Below the pieces are notes generated by a model, which worked only from the letters and a program-made list of their open reading frames with translations, did no database searches and had not been told where the DNA came from. DNA of 7,129 bases, from positions 1-7,129 of the forward strand of contig JACRNK010000130.1 of NCBI GenBank assembly GCA_016234985.1. The letters run 5' to 3'. Source of the DNA: Deltaproteobacteria bacterium. Its GTDB lineage: Bacteria; Desulfobacterota; GWC2-55-46; UBA9637. A program made the position numbers and the translations under genes. This document shows positions 4,704-7,129 of the stretch, piece after piece (positions within the stretch are counted from its first letter, which is position 1; the number at the start of each line of letters is the position of its first letter).

Positions 4704-6821
4704 ACTTGATACATCAGTAACCGAACCCTCTATTTTCTTAAGCGATTCTACAACTTCGGCGGATAGTTTTAATGCCTGCTCCACAACCCCTACATTCTTC
4801 TCTACATTGTTGACTGCTGCCTGAGTGTCTTTCTGGATGCCGTAGATGAGGTCTCCTATTTCTTTTGTGCTCTTTGCAGACCTCTCGGCAAGTTTTCTTA
4901 CTTCGTCCGCTACTACGGCAAAGCCCATGCCGTGCTCCCCTGCCCTTGCCGCTTCTATGGCTGCATTTAGCGCCAGAAGATTGGTCTGCTCGGCTATGTC
5001 GTCTATGACTTCTACGATTTTGCCTATGTCTTCGGCCCTGCTTCCAAGAAGCCTGATGGTATCGCCTGATTTTGTTATAACCTTTGTTATCTCATTCATG
5101 CCGGTTGATGATTTGTCAACAGCGCCCTTGCCCATGTTCACCGCTTCGCTGGCCTTGCCGGAGAGTTCCGCAAGCCGCCTTGCATTGTCGGCCACCCTCT
5201 GGATGGATGCTATGAGTTCTTCTATTGATGATGATGTCTGGGTTACTGCGGCTGACTGGCTCTGTATGCTTTTTGCCACGTTTTGTATGTTTGCGCTCAT
5301 TTCGTGTATGGTGGATGTTATTTCTTCTACTGCGGTTGCCGCTCCTTCGCTGTTTCTGCTTGACTGCTCGGCTGTTGCGGCTATCTCGGATGATGCGGAG
5401 GCTACCTGGTCAGAGCCGCCTCTTAACTGGCCGACTATATCACGCAAGCCTACAATCATTTTTTTGAATGCGTTGCCCAATGTGTCTTTTTCGGATTTGG
5501 GCGTAACATCTCCTTTTAAATCTCCTTCTGCTATTGCCTCTGCTGTGTGGGCCATGCCTTTGAGATAGATGGTCATATTTCTGAATGCGTTGCCGAGAAC
5601 ATCTCTTTCAGATTTCGGAGTTACTTCAACGGTTAAATCTCCTTGTTTTATCGCGCCTGCCGCATTGGCCATGGTCTTCAGATACGCAATCATCTCCCGA
5701 AATGCATTGGCCAGTATCCCGACCTCATCCTTTGAATTCACATTTACAGCCACATCCAACTCCCCTGCGGCTATCTTCTGAGAGGTTTCCGCCATATTGT
5801 TTAACGGCTGCGTAATGCTGCGGATGACGATATAGGCAAGCAATACGGACAGGATAACCGCAACTGCCGTTATCACTATAAAAGCTATCAGCGCAGTCTG
5901 CGCTCTCTGTTTAAGCTGCCCCGCCTTCTGATTCAAATCCATTGAAAGCCTGTCTTCCACCTCTTTCAAAAGATTTATCTTACCTGTGGCCATCTTAAAC
6001 CAATCGGTATCGTTTACCCCAAAATCGCCTTTATCGCCTTTTTCAAAGGCAATCTTTTTCATCCTTGCCACCTCATCTGCAAATTGACCCTGCATCTTGG
6101 TTTTGTAAAAGTCCTTCTCATCGGTCGCGGCAAATGATAAAAAAAGAGTTTCGTATGTATTCTGTTCTGCCGCATTAGAAATAAATTTATTGAATATCCC
6201 TGGCCCGAATTTATCCTGCGCAAAGGTATTGCTTAAAAGCGCCCTCTCTCTTCCAGCCCTTTCCTTTGTCTGCATAAGATTTACATACGCAGACGTCATA
6301 TTGGTAAGCTCCGCATTATTGCTGAGCCTTGATATATGAGCGACCACGTCAAGAAACGAGGCAATAGTATTCGTATAATACCCTATGGCCTCAGACGCTG
6401 AAATACTCATTGCGCCGGCAGCGTCCCTTCTGCCCTTTATATTTTCAAGGTTTTTAACGGCGGTATCCAAGCTGTTTTTGAATTCGTTTCCAAATCTATC
6501 GCCGCTGAATCCCTTTAGAAACACCTGCAAATCCGTTATCTTCTTATCGGTCTCCGACCTCTGCTCCGAAAGCTGCGAAACAAATTCCTTTCCCCCGCTG
6601 CCCATAAACAACGCAGTGCTGCCCCTCTCTTTTTGCGCTTCATGCACCAGGCCGCTTACCTTAACCGCAAGCTCCGACAAATTCTGCAAGCTGCCCATCT
6701 CTGACGACTGCCCTGATTTATCCCATATCCCGTTGAGCGAGAAATACAGCAACCCTGCAATCGGGAGAACAAGCATTAAAAAAAGCTTGTTCTTTATCCT
6801 TAAATTGTTGATGAATTTCAT
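4641..6821 (-). CDS. Chemoreceptor (MCP) with NIT sensor domain and stacked HAMP units, truncated at its 3' end
   Basis: Inner-membrane receptor controlling CheA. TM1 is at about residues 13-33; a periplasmic NIT (nitrate/nitrite-sensing type) domain follows at about 50-295, with the signature [18 protein letters not shown] (60-77); TM2 is at about 309-334. HAMP follows TM2, then two further HAMP-like units with a period near 40 residues ([32 protein letters not shown]), then the signalling helix with an intact CheA/CheW-binding hairpin tip ([20 protein letters not shown], 611-630, continuing to about 648). After residue 707 the frame is lost and ends in an unrelated tail ([12 protein letters not shown]), losing about 119 codons of the descending helix. 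The product may be unstable or locked in one state. The Shine-Dalgarno GGAGG is only 4 nt from the ATG. The gene is flanked by 94-bp direct repeats. That nitrate or nitrite is the ligand is inferred from the domain family only. Confidence 0.92.
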   Translation of the reverse strand: MKFINNLRIKNKLFLMLVLPIAGLLYFSLNGIWDKSGQSSEMGSLQNLSELAVKVSGLVHEAQKERGSTALFMGSGGKEFVSQLSEQRSETDKKITDLQVFLKGFSGDRFGNEFKNSLDTAVKNLENIKGRRDAAGAMSISASEAIGYYTNTIASFLDVVAHISRLSNNAELTNMTSAYVNLMQTKERAGRERALLSNTFAQDKFGPGIFNKFISNAAEQNTYETLFLSFAATDEKDFYKTKMQGQFADEVARMKKIAFEKGDKGDFGVNDTDWFKMATGKINLLKEVEDRLSMDLNQKAGQLKQRAQTALIAFIVITAVAVILSVLLAYIVIRSITQPLNNMAETSQKIAAGELDVAVNVNSKDEVGILANAFREMIAYLKTMANAAGAIKQGDLTVEVTPKSERDVLGNAFRNMTIYLKGMAHTAEAIAEGDLKGDVTPKSEKDTLGNAFKKMIVGLRDIVGQLRGGSDQVASASSEIAATAEQSSRNSEGAATAVEEITSTIHEMSANIQNVAKSIQSQSAAVTQTSSSIEELIASIQRVADNARRLAELSGKASEAVNMGKGAVDKSSTGMNEITKVITKSGDTIRLLGSRAEDIGKIVEVIDDIAEQTNLLALNAAIEAARAGEHGMGFAVVADEVRKLAERSAKSTKEIGDLIYGIQKDTQAAVNNVEKNVGVVEQALKLSAEVVESLKKIEGSVTDVSSQDTHQKSAQLQASRQTDATR

Positions 6822-6851
6822 GGGGCCTCCTTTTTCATACGTTTTTATTTC

Positions 6852-6945
6852 CTCTGTTGTCCCCCGCTGGCGGGGGATTAAGGGGGTGGATGGTGTTGGC
6901 TAAATTTTCCTCCCCCTACCCCCTCCAAAGGGGGACAAAAAAGAT
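6852..6945. repeat. 94-bp C/G-rich palindromic repeat, copy 2 (upstream of the receptor)
   Basis: Direct copy of 4231-4324, same length with about five substitutions, ending 30 bases before the receptor ATG. It shares the hairpin CCCCCGCTGGCGGGGG and the blocks ATTAAGGGGGTGGATGGTG and TTTTCCTCCCCCTACCCCC. It occupies the place where the receptor promoter and leader would be expected; I could not identify a convincing promoter in or around it. Confidence 0.85.
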
Positions 6946-6963
6946 GATCCTTTATTTCCTTGC

Positions 6964-6983
6964 TCCCAAGTTCCGGCTTGGGA
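6964..6983. repeat. Short palindrome TCCCAAG-N6-CTTGGGA
   Basis: A perfect 7-bp inverted repeat with a six-base loop TTCCGG. It resembles a dispersed TTCCCAAG...CTTGGGAA palindrome that I recall from other bacterial genomes. It lies between the 94-bp repeat and the GGGAGGGG array, in DNA without any supportable gene. Confidence 0.6.
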
Positions 6984-6999
6984 ACGTCAATGCCTAAAC

Positions 7000-7129
7000 C
7001 CACCCTCCCCTTAATCCCCTCCCGTCAAGGGAGGGGAAAGAAAAGGAATAATCCCCTTCAAGGGAGGGGAGATAAACAGTTCCCTCTCCCATCTCAAGGG
7101 AGGGTAAAAATCAAGTTCCCTCTCCCCTT
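7000..7129. repeat. Array of CCCCTCCC-GTCAA-GGGAGGGG palindromes running off the right edge
   Basis: The first unit is a perfect 9-bp inverted repeat (TCCCCTCCC at 7015-7023, loop GTCAA, GGGAGGGGA at 7029-7037). A second unit (7052-7070) lacks part of the left arm, a third (7081-7104) has a bulge, and a fourth is cut by the window edge at 7129. The leading CCACCCTCCCCTTAATCCCC matches the minus strand of the 94-bp repeats (CCACCCCCTTAATCCCCC), so all are probably one family in opposite orientations. No gene is visible from 6822 to the end of the window. Confidence 0.8.

Noticed and set aside
4846..5568. A 240-codon open frame on the plus strand
   Set aside because: It is antisense to the conserved signalling domain of the receptor; its low-complexity composition mirrors the coiled-coil codons opposite.
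6385..6903. A 172-codon plus-strand frame reaching into the repeat upstream of the receptor
   Set aside because: Antisense to the NIT domain and TM1 of the receptor; no family features of its own.
7000..7129. Regular repeats at the right edge as a CRISPR array
   Set aside because: The repeats are imperfect palindromes of variable length with short, dissimilar A-rich gaps, not identical repeats with uniform spacers, and no cas gene is present.
6822..7129. A promoter for the operon upstream of the receptor
   Set aside because: I found no convincing -35/-10, sigma-54 or flagellar sigma-28 motif; the interval is filled with repeats, and the true promoter may lie beyond the right edge.

Overview
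The window looks like a chemosensory (chemotaxis-type) operon read entirely on the minus strand. It comes from a Gram-negative bacterium of moderate GC content whose intergenic DNA, and some coding DNA, is crowded with palindromic repeats. I cannot fix the taxon. The nitrate/nitrite-type receptor, the codon style and the several dispersed palindromic repeat families would suit an environmental lineage such as Nitrospirota or a deltaproteobacterial relative, but this is only a guess.

Reading in the direction of transcription (right to left): a stretch of C/G-rich palindromic repeats (6852-7129); a membrane chemoreceptor with a NIT sensor domain and stacked HAMP units (start 6821), whose 3' end is broken by a frameshift and a nonsense codon, with its old reading frame running on to 4342; a 94-bp repeat that is a near-identical direct copy of the one upstream of the receptor (4231-4324); the methyltransferase CheR (3332-4186); a small HicB-like gene (3124-3315); a 310-bp transposon-like element without a transposase (2827-3136); two stand-alone CheY-like receivers in tandem (2261-2740 and 1885-2244); a 73-bp hairpin repeat (1795-1867); and the histidine kinase CheA (1794 to beyond the left edge). 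The receptor would signal to CheA, CheA would phosphorylate the receivers, and CheR would methylate the receptor. No CheW, CheB or flagellar gene is visible here.

The most informative signal is how repeats have entered the genes. (1) The 310-bp element has 23-bp terminal inverted repeats and a perfect 8-bp target duplication. It sits in the last codons of the hicB-like gene, and the lost codons (IEVAV-stop) can still be read on its far side. (2) Three palindromic units inserted in frame add 38 residues to one receiver, at a loop predicted to lie away from the active site. (3) A 73-bp hairpin element lies exactly between the cheA Shine-Dalgarno sequence and its ATG; if folded, it restores a 9-nt spacing. 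(4) The broken receptor gene lies between two 94-bp direct repeats. Together these suggest a locus heavily remodelled by small non-autonomous elements, some of them tolerated inside genes.
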